DNA of 8,332 nucleotides from Chloroflexota bacterium (lineage in GTDB: Bacteria; Chloroflexota; Anaerolineae; Fen-1058), in contig JACRBO010000205.1 of assembly GCA_016219235.1 (NCBI GenBank), positions 1-8,332 of the forward strand. Direction: 5' to 3'. Below, piece by piece: positions 1 to 7,323 of the stretch. Every line of letters starts with the position of its first letter. The stretch's first letter is position 1. The notes beneath the pieces were generated by a model, which did not search any database, had not been told where the DNA came from, and was given only the letters and a program-made list of their open reading frames with translations. Made by a program: the position numbers and the translations under genes.

Positions 1-56
1 ATCGCGGCCAGCGCCGCCAACGCCTGGTTCCACAGGTCTTCGGGGAATTGCTTGCC
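1..56 (-). repeat. Intragenic direct repeat in ppdK, downstream copy
   Basis: This 56-base segment, the last visible part of ppdK, matches 334-389 at 51 of 56 positions with an offset of exactly 333 bases (111 codons, same frame). It encodes the peptide beginning GKQFPEDLWNQ and ending ALAALAA(I), identical to residues 55-73. The five mismatches (positions 11, 27, 36, 39, 48) are all synonymous. Similarity stops sharply on the N-terminal side at residue 166; the other boundary lies outside the window. Confidence 0.9.
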
Positions 57-551
57 GGCAGTCTTGGCCTTGTACTTGTCCAGGATGTGCTCGAACTTCT
101 TGCCCTCGATGCCCTTGACCGTCTTGCCGAACATCTGGATCAGGCGGCGATAGGCGTCCCACGCGAAGCGCTCATTGCCCGTCAACTGCGCGATGCCTTG
201 CAGCGTCTCGAGGTTGAGGCCGACGTTGAGGACGGTGTCCATCATGCCCGGCATCGAGAACTTCGCGCCCGAGCGGACCGACACCAATAGCGGATTCTGC
301 GGATCGCCGAAGCGCTTGCCGGTCTTCTCTTCAATCGCGGCCAACGCCGCCAACGCCTGATTCCACAGATCCTCGGGGAACTGCTTGCCGATGCGGAAAT
401 ACTCGTTGCACGCCTCGGTCGTGATGGTGAAGCCAGGCGGCACCGGCAGGCCGGCGTTGGTCATTTCGGCCACGCCCGCGCCCTTGCCACCCAGCAAATC
501 ACGCATGTCCTTGTTGCCTTCCGTGAACAGATACACCCACTTCTTCGACAT
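1..551 (-). CDS. ppdK: Pyruvate, phosphate dikinase, N-terminal part (partial at left edge)
   Basis: PPDK interconverts pyruvate + ATP + Pi and phosphoenolpyruvate + AMP + PPi in the cytoplasm. About 184 codons are visible, all in the N-terminal nucleotide-binding domain of a protein normally near 880-900 residues. Seen: the start MSKKWVYLFTEG, the glycine-rich GGKGAGVAEM (residues 21-30), the LPVPPGFTITTEAC segment (35-48), and the ATP-grasp signature SVRSGAKFSMPGMMDTVLN (91-109) with R93 as the likely ATP-contacting arginine. The ATG at 549-551 is chosen because it matches the family start and is preceded by AAGGAG (558-563) with a 6-base spacer. Oddity: residues 55-73 recur identically at 166-184, where other PPDKs have a different sequence (see repeat entries). 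The gene has its own likely promoter and follows the HEPN gene after 140 bases. PPDK next to recO-glyQS is a known neighbourhood in Gram-positive-type genomes. Family identity is very sure; integrity of the full gene cannot be judged. Confidence 0.95.
   Translation of the reverse strand, partial: MSKKWVYLFTEGNKDMRDLLGGKGAGVAEMTNAGLPVPPGFTITTEACNEYFRIGKQFPEDLWNQALAALAAIEEKTGKRFGDPQNPLLVSVRSGAKFSMPGMMDTVLNVGLNLETLQGIAQLTGNERFAWDAYRRLIQMFGKTVKGIEGKKFEHILDKYKAKTAGKQFPEDLWNQALAALAA
334..389 (-). repeat. Intragenic direct repeat in ppdK, upstream copy
   Basis: Partner of the repeat at 1-56. It encodes ppdK residues 55-73, between the TTEACNEYFRI segment and the EEKTGKRFGDP segment, which is the normal place for this type of sequence in PPDK. 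It is therefore likely to be the native copy, and the one at the window edge the displaced one. Confidence 0.9.
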
Positions 552-557
552 CGTTTG

Positions 558-563
558 CTCCTT
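558..563 (-). promoter_or_regulatory. Ribosome binding site of ppdK
   Basis: AAGGAG on the minus strand with a 6-base spacer to the ATG at 551. This fixes the ppdK start. Confidence 0.8.
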
Positions 564-595
564 AAGCAAAATTGAATTTGTCCGGGAAAAACCAA

Positions 596-618
596 GTGTA
601 CATTATACACCAATTGGT
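596..618 (-). promoter_or_regulatory. Candidate ppdK promoter -10 box overlapped by two inverted repeats
   Basis: The minus strand has a perfect TATAAT at 607-602, about 50 bases before the ppdK ATG, giving a leader of roughly 40-45 bases. No good -35 hexamer is seen at 16-18 bases; a TTGAAG lies further upstream. The -10 box is inside GTGTA-N5-TACAC (596-610) and is flanked upstream by the perfect 10-bp palindrome ACCAATTGGT (609-618). This arrangement suits a regulator binding over the promoter. The promoter call is inference from motif and position. Confidence 0.5.
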
Positions 619-691
619 CAGTTTACGACCTTCAAACTGATTTGAGGAGTGACAATCCGCGCCCGATCAGATGCGAGGTGTAATATCCTCT

Positions 692-1096
692 TTAGCGGGA
701 GCCGCTGCTCGCCGGCGGCAGATGCGCTACCACGAAGTCCTTAATGGTCATAGCTGCATCCAGTGCCTGGCGAGCGGTAGCCAATTCCGGCCAGAACTCT
801 GCATCGTACCGTAACTCAACCGCATAAGGGGTCAATTCCTGGCTCAATGCCTTGAGGCTTGCGAAGGCGGGATCGCACTGCGCACACAACTCGATTAGCT
901 TTTCAAGATTGTGAATGAAAGGGAACTCGATGGCGCAGGCAGTCAGGTACGCTTTGAGGCATTTTTCAGCAGCCTGCTGGGCATGAAAGCAGGCGGTATC
1001 CAGCGCCTGTTCCTGCTCAATGCACAGGCCCGCATTGATCAGATCGCTATCGGCCTTGCGCAGCCAACCTTTGACCAGATCAGCTGCGGTCTTCAT
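692..1096 (-). CDS. HEPN domain protein, partner of the adjacent nucleotidyltransferase
   Basis: A 134-residue helical protein of the HEPN family (PF05168 type). Visible family features are WLRKADSDLINA near the N-terminus (11-22), the helix FHAQQAAEKCLKAYL (37-51), HNLEKLIELC (62-71) and AVELRYDAEFWPEL (92-105). In HEPN/MNT modules the HEPN partner is commonly an RNase toxin carrying an Rx4-6H motif. Here the equivalent region starts at R96, but no His follows within 4-6 residues, so classical RNase activity is doubtful. The start at 1096 is preferred over a longer frame from 1183, because that extension lies within the upstream coding region and AAGG (1103-1106) sits 6 bases before this ATG. 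The first 17 bases overlap the end of the MNT gene, implying translational coupling. Family call is secure; biological role (toxin-antitoxin, defence, or another function) is inferred. Confidence 0.88.
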   Translation of the reverse strand: MKTAADLVKGWLRKADSDLINAGLCIEQEQALDTACFHAQQAAEKCLKAYLTACAIEFPFIHNLEKLIELCAQCDPAFASLKALSQELTPYAVELRYDAEFWPELATARQALDAAMTIKDFVVAHLPPASSGSR

Positions 1097-1415
1097 ACAA
1101 CACCTTCCCTTCACGGAGTGCGGTCGTGACAAAGGCCTGTCGGACCGCACTCCAGTCCTGAACTTCTTCCGGACTGTAAACAACGATGTCCATCGGGGCC
1201 AGGATATCGCTTAATGCGCCGTACAATGGCGCAGCCCGCCGATGACGTGGCTGAGAAGATGATGCAATCACCAGCAGATCGATGTCACTATCAGGCCGCG
1301 CCTCGCCGCGGGCGCGACTGCCGAATAGAATGATCTTGTGCGGCCGGATCGCATTCACGATCCGGCGCACAATTTCATCGGTTAATTGTGAGTCGATGTG
1401 GGTGATAACGGCCAT
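1080..1415 (-). CDS. MNT-type minimal nucleotidyltransferase (antitoxin-like)
   Basis: A 111-residue member of the DNA polymerase beta-like minimal nucleotidyltransferases. The signature GSRARGEARPDSDIDLLV (32-49) provides the GS motif and the metal-binding pair D44 and D46. A third acidic residue, D76 in APMDIVVYS, completes the triad, so the enzyme appears catalytically intact. Characterised MntA-type proteins transfer AMP to their HEPN partner and neutralise it; that this one does so is inference. The gene begins 18 bases after glyQS ends and overlaps the HEPN gene by 17 bases, so it may be read through from glyQS, from a nearby promoter, or both. There is no strong Shine-Dalgarno; a TATAAT lies 6 bases before the ATG. 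The pair separates glyQS from ppdK, which are often close neighbours, and is probably an acquired module. Confidence 0.9.
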   Translation of the reverse strand: MAVITHIDSQLTDEIVRRIVNAIRPHKIILFGSRARGEARPDSDIDLLVIASSSQPRHRRAAPLYGALSDILAPMDIVVYSPEEVQDWSAVRQAFVTTALREGKVLYEDRS

Positions 1416-1421
1416 GTCCCG

Positions 1422-1427
1422 ATTATA
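1422..1427 (-). promoter_or_regulatory. Possible -10 box for a leaderless MNT/HEPN transcript
   Basis: A perfect TATAAT (minus strand) lies 6 bases upstream of the MNT ATG at 1415, in the 18-base gap after glyQS. Transcription from it would start at or next to the ATG, giving a leaderless mRNA, which fits the lack of a strong ribosome binding site. A TTGAGG upstream is only 14 bases away, shorter than usual, so the promoter is tentative. Confidence 0.35.
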
Positions 1428-1433
1428 CCCCGA

Positions 1434-4415
1434 TCAGAACCCCTCAACCCTGGTCAGATCGACAATCCCATCCGCCAGATGCCAGATGCGTTGCAGCAGC
1501 GCCTGCCGCGTTTGCCGGATCGATTGATCTTCGTGCATGACCAGCACTTTATCGAAGAACGACGTGATTGCCGGAATCAACGGCGTCAGCGCGGTAAAGA
1601 ACGCCTCGATCGAACTCTGCGGCCCGATCGTTTTTTGCGCGACTTCATAGGCCGCGTGGAGCACCTGCGTCTGCGGCTCACTGTCTTTGGCAATGTCCAA
1701 CGACAACGTTTCTTTCAGATCGCGCACGATACGCACGCAGCGCGCATAACCGTCGAGCATGGGTGTCCAATCGGGTTTGGCCGTCCACTGCGCCAGCGCC
1801 TCGATCGATTGTTTCGCCACGCAGGGATCATCGCCGCGCGCCGCCAGCACTGCCTCGACCAGATCGAAGCGCAGCCCTTGATCGAGCAGGGCGGCCCGCT
1901 CGCGCCCGATGACGAAGGCGTGTGCGTCATCGATCGCCTTGCCTTCCACGGCTACCGGCTGGAATTTGGCGGCGGCTTCCAGCGCAGCGCGAATCGAGAA
2001 GGACACGCGCTGCTTAATCAGCGTCTCCACCACGCCCAGCGCGGCGCGGCGCAGTCCCCACGGATCGGCGCTGCCCGTCGGCGCGAGGCCGATGGCAAAC
2101 AGGCCGCTGAGGCTGTCGAAGCGATCGGCCAGGCTGATGGCCGCACCGATGATCGATTCCGGCGCGCGATCGTACTGCTCGGCCAGCGCATTCGCCACGA
2201 CGTCGCTCTCGCCCGCCATCTTCGCATACTCGCGGCCCATGATGCCTTGCAGCGACGTCATCTCCACGACGAGTTGCGTGGCGAGGTCGGCCTTGGCTAG
2301 ATGCGCGGCGCGTTGCGCGGCCGGCATGTCGCTAACCTTCAACATCGTCGCTAACGTCGGCGTCAAGGCTTCGATACGTTTGGCCTTGTCCAACACCGAA
2401 CCCAGTTTGACCTGGAAGGTCAGCGTCGCGAGTTTGGGCAGGAACTCTTCCAATTTGTGTTTGCGATCTTGATTGAAGAAGTATTCGGCGTCGGCGAAGC
2501 GCGCGCGCAAGACTTCTTCATTGCCGTGCTGCACGCTGGCCAGATGTTGAGCGTCGCCATTGCGCACCGCGATGAAGTGCGGCAGCATACCGTTCGCGCC
2601 CAGCACCGGGAAGTAGCGTTGATGCTTCTTCATCACCGTGATGAGTACGTCTTTGGGCAGCGCTAGATATTTCTGCTCGAAGTTGCCCATGAGGGCCGTG
2701 GGCTGCTCGACCAGATTGGTGACTTCTTCGAGCAAGCCGGCGTCATCGGGGATGCGGCCGCCTTTGCTCTCCGCGGCTTTGATCACTTTCGCCTTCACGG
2801 CTTGTTGGCGCTGATCGAAATCCAGGATGATGTTCGCTTGCTTCAGCGTGTCGAGATAGGCATCCGCCGACGCGATGACGATGTCGGGCGAACCGGCTGC
2901 GCGCGTGCCGCGTGTACAGTTTCCGCTGCGATAGCCGGCGTACTCAAATGGCACAACTTGATCGCCAAACAGCGCCACGAACCAGCGCAGCGGTCGGCTG
3001 AAGGCGATACCGCTGTTGTTCCAGCGCATCGTCTTCTCGAACTTCAGCGCGGCGATCAGTTCGGGCAGCAGGGTAGTCAGCACGTCTTGCGCGGGTTTGC
3101 CCGCCTCGTGCTTCCTGGCGTAAACGTACTGATTGCCCTTCTCGTCAACTTTGATCAAGTCTTCAACGGCCACGCCCTGGCCGCGCGCGAAGCCTTCGGC
3201 GGCTTTCGTCGGCTTGCCGTCTTTGTCGTAGGCGGCTTTGGTCGCCGGGCCGCGCACCATCGAATCGAGCGGCGTCTGCTGCGGGGCCAGATCGCGCACG
3301 ACGAAGCCCTGTCGTCGTGGGGTGGCAAAGACCTCGATCGAGTTGTAGGCTAATCGGGCATCTTTCAACATCTTGGGCGCGAGTTCGCGCAATTGTGCCA
3401 ACACCGAGGTGACATCGGTCGCGGGCAATTCTTCGGATCCAATCTCGAACACGAAACTCGCCGGTTCTTTAATCGCAGGCAGAGCATCTTGCTTCCTGCT
3501 TCCTGCATCTTGCTTCTTGCCTCCCGCATCTTCCTTCAACCACGGATACTCCATCGCTTTGCGCTGTTCGACGTAGGCCGCTGCCACGCTGCGTGACAGA
3601 TCGCGCATGCGGCGGAAGTAGTTAGCACGCTCCGTCACGCCGATCGCGCCGCGCGAGTCCAGCAGGTTGAAAGTGTGCGAGCATTTGAGCACGTAATCAT
3701 GGGCAGGCGCGACCAGGGATGGTTCGTGAGCGAGCGCGGCCTTTGCTTCGGCCTCATACGCATCATACAGGTGATGCAGCCGTTCAACGTCGGCGAGCTC
3801 GTAGTTGTAGACGCACTGCTCGACTTCGTTGCGGAGGTACACATCGCCATAGGTATGCACGCCGTCAAAGTCGATGTCCCACACGCTCCGCACGTCTTGC
3901 AGGAACATCGCAATGCGTTCGAGTCCATACGTGATTTCAACGGATACTGGATCAAGTGCAAATCCGCCCGCCTGTTGGAAATACGTGAACTGTGTGATCT
4001 CCAACCCGTCGAGCCACACTTCCCAGCCCAGGCCCCACGCGCCCAACGCAGGCGATTCCCAGTTGTCTTCGACAAAGCGAATGTCGTGCTCGTCGCGTTT
4101 GATGCCGAGGGCGAACAACGATTCCAGATAAATCTCCTGCGGATTGCCGGGATCGGGTTTGAGGATGACCTGGAATTGCATGAACTGTTGCATGCGATTG
4201 GGGTTGTCACCGTAGCGGCCATCGTCCGTTCGGATCGACGGTTCGACATAGGCCACGTTCCACGGCTCCGGGCCGAGCACGCGCAGGGCGGTGGCGGGAT
4301 TCATCGTGCCCGCGCCGACCTGATGATTGTAGGGCTGCCACAACGTGCAGCCGCGGCTGGTCCAGTAGTTTTGCAGCGTGAGAATGATCTGTTGAAACGA
4401 GAGTGGTTTAGACAT
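1434..4415 (-). CDS. glyQS: Glycyl-tRNA synthetase, fused alpha and beta subunits
   Basis: This 993-residue protein charges tRNA-Gly with glycine in the cytoplasm. In most bacteria with this enzyme type, alpha (about 300 residues, class II catalytic core) and beta (about 690 residues, tRNA recognition) are separate. Here alpha occupies roughly residues 1-294: [54 protein letters not shown], and the glycine/aminoacyl-adenylate segment with [12 protein letters not shown]. Beta starts near residue 317 with [14 protein letters not shown] and ends with the DALR-like anticodon-binding tail [21 protein letters not shown]'s helical region. The joint (about 295-311) is a charged linker encoded by a heptanucleotide repeat. 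Start: ATG at 4415 with AAGGA at 4422-4426. Natural alpha-beta fusions are known, for example in Chlamydia and plant organelles. The gene lies 46 bases after the GT-C gene, with no room for a T-box leader. Identity is very sure. Confidence 0.97.
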   Translation of the reverse strand: MSKPLSFQQIILTLQNYWTSRGCTLWQPYNHQVGAGTMNPATALRVLGPEPWNVAYVEPSIRTDDGRYGDNPNRMQQFMQFQVILKPDPGNPQEIYLESLFALGIKRDEHDIRFVEDNWESPALGAWGLGWEVWLDGLEITQFTYFQQAGGFALDPVSVEITYGLERIAMFLQDVRSVWDIDFDGVHTYGDVYLRNEVEQCVYNYELADVERLHHLYDAYEAEAKAALAHEPSLVAPAHDYVLKCSHTFNLLDSRGAIGVTERANYFRRMRDLSRSVAAAYVEQRKAMEYPWLKEDAGGKKQDAGSRKQDALPAIKEPASFVFEIGSEELPATDVTSVLAQLRELAPKMLKDARLAYNSIEVFATPRRQGFVVRDLAPQQTPLDSMVRGPATKAAYDKDGKPTKAAEGFARGQGVAVEDLIKVDEKGNQYVYARKHEAGKPAQDVLTTLLPELIAALKFEKTMRWNNSGIAFSRPLRWFVALFGDQVVPFEYAGYRSGNCTRGTRAAGSPDIVIASADAYLDTLKQANIILDFDQRQQAVKAKVIKAAESKGGRIPDDAGLLEEVTNLVEQPTALMGNFEQKYLALPKDVLITVMKKHQRYFPVLGANGMLPHFIAVRNGDAQHLASVQHGNEEVLRARFADAEYFFNQDRKHKLEEFLPKLATLTFQVKLGSVLDKAKRIEALTPTLATMLKVSDMPAAQRAAHLAKADLATQLVVEMTSLQGIMGREYAKMAGESDVVANALAEQYDRAPESIIGAAISLADRFDSLSGLFAIGLAPTGSADPWGLRRAALGVVETLIKQRVSFSIRAALEAAAKFQPVAVEGKAIDDAHAFVIGRERAALLDQGLRFDLVEAVLAARGDDPCVAKQSIEALAQWTAKPDWTPMLDGYARCVRIVRDLKETLSLDIAKDSEPQTQVLHAAYEVAQKTIGPQSSIEAFFTALTPLIPAITSFFDKVLVMHEDQSIRQTRQALLQRIWHLADGIVDLTRVEGF
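3483..3531 (-). repeat. Heptanucleotide tandem repeat encoding the glyQS alpha/beta linker
   Basis: Seven consecutive 7-base units without phase breaks. On the plus strand, consensus TGC(T/A)TC(C/T), with units starting at 3483, 3490, 3497, 3504, 3511, 3518 and 3525. Two adjacent units are identical (TGCTTCC). Three units equal seven codons, so the translation is a heptapeptide-like repeat, EDAGGKK / QDAGSRK / QDA, at residues 295-311. It falls exactly between the catalytic alpha part and the beta part of glyQS. Confidence 0.88.
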
Positions 4416-4421
4416 AGTTGA

Positions 4422-4426
4422 TCCTT
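4422..4426 (-). promoter_or_regulatory. Ribosome binding site of glyQS
   Basis: AAGGA on the minus strand, 6 bases before the glyQS ATG. It lies in the 46-base gap after the GT-C gene, where I see no convincing terminator or promoter. Confidence 0.65.
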
Positions 4427-4461
4427 ACGGGAAACGAGTGACAAAGTAAGTGTAAGTTGGT

Positions 4462-6489
4462 TTAGAGTTGTTCAATTTGGATGCGGCCCAGCGGCAAACG
4501 ATTCTGCCCCACGTGGCCTGGGCCGCGGGTAACTGGCAAGTGGGTTAAGTCGGGCAAAAGGTACCAGCCGACCGACAATTCGTATTCGCCCGGCTTTAGA
4601 TCGGCCGGGACTTCCAGCTTGCGAAACTCACCGATTATTTCGTCGGTCGTCCAGACTGTCGTAGGATATGAACCCTCGCATGGCTGTCGATCGTCTTGAA
4701 AGCGCGGGCTGCCGGCGAGGTCATCGACGGGTGTCACATGCACAAACAAGACATAGTTGAAAGGCATCGTTTGTCGGGCACGCCAGTAGGTTGTCAGGGT
4801 CACTGTGGACCCGACCTGCCAGGGGGTGCTGCCCGGATGGTAACCCAATAGATCGATCGCCTCACCGAACGTGGCCGAGATTGACTGCGATGCGTCAAGC
4901 CTGGGCGCCGCGCCGGCCGGCAGTCCAAAAGCGCGGAAGTACGGCAGGTCGCGATCGGCATCCTGCGCGGCAAGTGTCAGTGACGGATAGATCGCCGATA
5001 GTACACCTTCCGATCGGCGGTCCCGGCGTTCGGGTTCAGCCGCTAGCAGGACGTAGGTGGTGTGCGTCGTCGCGCGATCCGGTAAAACTGTGCAGCGACG
5101 CCCATCAAAACTGCGGATGCCTGTCCGCCCGGTTGATCCGACAACAAACCCTGGATAGTCGGCGGCAATGGGTGACAGATAAATGCGTTCGTCGGGCGGC
5201 AATGCTTGCACGTAACGCCCGGTGGTGACTGTGCCGGTGTCGAACGCGGTGTAAAGATTGCTGGCCTGTCCCCATTCGACAAAATACCAGTTAAGGCCCA
5301 GCGAGACCACGCTAGCTACGATCAGAATGACGGCGCTGAGGACTCTGCCCGCAGGTCGAAACGCCGGCCTTGCGCGACTCACCAGCCGCGCTGCGATTTG
5401 CCACGCGCCGTCAAGCCCCAGTACGATCATGAACACGGTCGGTGGTATAGAGCCGACGGTTCGCTTGAAGCTGGGCGCAAAATTGGCCAGCATCGACGGT
5501 ATGAGCATGACGATCAGCCAGATCAAGACAAAGGCATATTCTGGTTGACGGAAGCGCCGCCCGCTGACGATTAAGCCGCCTGCGAACAGGAGGCTTAGAA
5601 TCGGATCTAGCACGGGCCGTCCATAAGTATTAAAGCGGGAATCTTCGTCGCCCCAGAAAGTGAACATCCCCAACACGGCTAACGAATTCCGGGCGATGAT
5701 GGCCGCTTTCTCGCCCGATCCTTCAGCCTGCTGCGCGACATTTGCCTGCATGGCGCGTTCCAGGAAAGCCCCGGGATGCGTCAAGAAATAATAACCCAGG
5801 GGGGCAAACACGATTAAGGCAACCAGGCCGATGAGCACCGTGCGCCTCACCAGCCAGGCAAACTTGAGCCGGTAGCGCAGCGCATATAATACCAGGGCAA
5901 TGATGATCAGGAACGGCACCAGGCGCGCAGCCTGGTAGGTATGCAGACTGGTCCCGACAAAGATACCCGACACGATCAGCCAACGCCGCTGACGCAGTTG
6001 CAGGCCGCGCCACAAGCAATAGAACGCCAGCGTGCCGAACAGCGGCACCAGAATCGCCCGGAATGCCATCCGGCTTACGCCAAAGTGCCACGGCAGTACG
6101 GCCAGCATAAAAGCCGCGAGCAGCGCCAGCACTTCACGGCGACGGCCGGGTTGATCTTGAAAGATGCGCGCGGCCAGTATGTATACCGCTGGAATCGTTA
6201 TGATTCCGGCTGCGGCCGACACCAAGCGGACGGCCCACGGTGACACGCCGAACAGCATGAATGCGCCCGCCGTGACGTAACTGAAGAGCGGCTCGCGTCC
6301 AAAGTTGGCCGGAAAGCCGGGAAAGCCCTGGCCTTGCATGATGCTAATCGCATCAGTTCCGTATTTGGCTTCGTCATAGTTAAGCCCCGGCGGGATTTGC
6401 CCCAACTGCCAGACGCGCAGCCAGGTGCCCAGCCAGATGATCGCGAGCAGCGTAGTTAGCCCGTAAGCCGACCGGCGTGCTGATCTCAT
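4462..6489 (-). CDS. GT-C family integral membrane glycosyltransferase (PMT/ArnT-like)
   Basis: A 675-residue polytopic membrane protein of the GT-C fold, resembling family 39 / ArnT-like transferases that use a polyprenyl-phosphate sugar donor on the outer face of the membrane. Seen: a first membrane helix at about 11-29, then the conserved acidic motif in the first external loop (PPGLNYDEAKYG, with D39-E40 as the likely catalytic or metal site). Many hydrophobic segments follow through about residue 420, for example LLAAFMLAVLPW, FLIIIALVLYAL and VLIGLVALIVFAPLGYYF. The last 250 or so residues are a soluble, beta-rich C-terminal region. Acceptor and sugar are unknown. The ATG at 6489 is chosen because it overlaps the recO stop as TGATG, a coupling arrangement; a TTG one codon earlier is possible. 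GT-C genes are not part of the usual recO-glyQS neighbourhood, so it looks inserted. Fold call is firm; substrate is not determinable. Confidence 0.85.
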   Translation of the reverse strand: MRSARRSAYGLTTLLAIIWLGTWLRVWQLGQIPPGLNYDEAKYGTDAISIMQGQGFPGFPANFGREPLFSYVTAGAFMLFGVSPWAVRLVSAAAGIITIPAVYILAARIFQDQPGRRREVLALLAAFMLAVLPWHFGVSRMAFRAILVPLFGTLAFYCLWRGLQLRQRRWLIVSGIFVGTSLHTYQAARLVPFLIIIALVLYALRYRLKFAWLVRRTVLIGLVALIVFAPLGYYFLTHPGAFLERAMQANVAQQAEGSGEKAAIIARNSLAVLGMFTFWGDEDSRFNTYGRPVLDPILSLLFAGGLIVSGRRFRQPEYAFVLIWLIVMLIPSMLANFAPSFKRTVGSIPPTVFMIVLGLDGAWQIAARLVSRARPAFRPAGRVLSAVILIVASVVSLGLNWYFVEWGQASNLYTAFDTGTVTTGRYVQALPPDERIYLSPIAADYPGFVVGSTGRTGIRSFDGRRCTVLPDRATTHTTYVLLAAEPERRDRRSEGVLSAIYPSLTLAAQDADRDLPYFRAFGLPAGAAPRLDASQSISATFGEAIDLLGYHPGSTPWQVGSTVTLTTYWRARQTMPFNYVLFVHVTPVDDLAGSPRFQDDRQPCEGSYPTTVWTTDEIIGEFRKLEVPADLKPGEYELSVGWYLLPDLTHLPVTRGPGHVGQNRLPLGRIQIEQL

Positions 6490-7280
6490 CAACGAACCTC
6501 GTTCTCGCGCCGGAGCAAGTTGAGGAACTCCACTGATTTAACCTTGCGCTCCAAAACAAATTGAATGTATCTTAACATGACCTGTTCGACTTCACTCGAT
6601 ACCGTCTCGCGAATGGTCAACGCCGTAAACGCCGCGTATTCCGTGCGGAGCGCATGCCGCAGCACCTTGAGCGCGTTGAGCGACAAGCGGCTGGCGTCCG
6701 ATCGGCCCGGCGCGTGCGCGTGAGTGGGACACAGCACACCGCCTGCCGGTGGACTCCAGCCGTAGTATTCATCCGGCGCGACTTCGGTCAGCGCTTCGCC
6801 GCGATCCGCGCACACAAACACTTGCGGCTGGAAACCCGCGATGGTCAGCAGCTTCAATTCAAAGAAGCGCGCTGTCAACGCCAAATTATTTGTCTTGGCG
6901 ATCCAGTTCAGGCCCTCCGCCAGCAGATCGAACATTTCCGGCTGTTCGCTGCCCTCTTCCGCGAAGGCGTCGATTAACTCGACCGCGTAATGCGCGTAGG
7001 TCGATCGGGTGAGGTCTTCCCGCAGCCCGCGATAGGCGTCGATCATCTCTACTTGCGAGACGATGTCAATGTCGCCGCGCCCTTTGGCCACCAGCATCCG
7101 CGAACGCATGAACAGTTCGACGTGACCGGCGCGGCGGCTTTTGATCTTGCGCGCGCCCTTGGCGTTGAGCCGCAACTTGCCGCGCTCGCGCGAGAGGACC
7201 GTCAACAACCGATCGGCTTCACCCACATCCGTTCGGTGCATGACGATGGCATCAATGCGATAGAGACGACTGCGATCCAA
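6489..7280 (-). CDS. recO: DNA repair protein RecO
   Basis: RecO is the mediator that loads RecA onto SSB-coated single strands in the RecF pathway and anneals complementary strands. The 263-residue frame has the N-terminal OB fold (RLYRIDAIVMHRTDVGEADRLLTVLSRERGKL, shown here split as RLYRIDAIVM and GEADRLLTVL, roughly residues 5-80) followed by the helical domain (FFELKLLTIAGFQPQ, 139-153). The zinc-site region is degenerate: C157 is followed by ADRG instead of a CxxC pair, and the second half is C184-P-T-H187. Start choice is hard: no ATG fits the fold. I chose the TTG at 7280 because families begin just before RLYR; another TTG at 7301 lies wholly inside a heptanucleotide repeat, and the first ATG (7241) would delete the first strand. 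No ribosome binding site is seen, as repeats occupy that position. recO runs into the GT-C gene by a TGATG overlap. Identity is sure; the start is uncertain. Confidence 0.9.
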   Translation of the reverse strand: MDRSRLYRIDAIVMHRTDVGEADRLLTVLSRERGKLRLNAKGARKIKSRRAGHVELFMRSRMLVAKGRGDIDIVSQVEMIDAYRGLREDLTRSTYAHYAVELIDAFAEEGSEQPEMFDLLAEGLNWIAKTNNLALTARFFELKLLTIAGFQPQVFVCADRGEALTEVAPDEYYGWSPPAGGVLCPTHAHAPGRSDASRLSLNALKVLRHALRTEYAAFTALTIRETVSSEVEQVMLRYIQFVLERKVKSVEFLNLLRRENEVR

Positions 7281-7319
7281 TGAACAATGACCAATTAACA
7301 ATGAACAATGACAAATGAA
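7281..7319. repeat. Heptanucleotide tandem repeat at the recO start
   Basis: On the plus strand, units of 7 bases near TGAACAA / TGACCAA begin at 7281, 7288, 7295, 7302 and 7309, with a partial unit from 7316. The repeat directly abuts the chosen recO start and supplies the in-frame TTG at 7301. It resembles the short tandemly repeated repetitive sequences described in cyanobacteria and seen in other bacteria. Confidence 0.85.
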
Positions 7320-7323
7320 GAAC

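Noticed and set aside
1097..1183. N-terminal extension of the HEPN protein from an ATG at 1183
   Set aside because: The extra residues overlap the MNT gene deeply and do not look like HEPN sequence; the ATG at 1096 has a better-placed ribosome binding site and matches the family start.
1398..2300. 300-residue open frame on the plus strand
   Set aside because: It is antisense to the beta part of glyQS, is rich in Arg/His/Leu as expected for the reverse of a GC-rich gene, and shows no recognisable domain.
3675..4421. 248-residue plus-strand open frame opposite the glyQS alpha part
   Set aside because: It is an antisense shadow of a strongly conserved synthetase; no ribosome binding site or family motif is visible.
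4416..4461. T-box or glycine riboswitch leader upstream of glyQS
   Set aside because: The gap is only 46 bases, too short for either, and contains no recognisable core; a short CTTAC/GTAAG pair with a 16-base loop is too weak to call.
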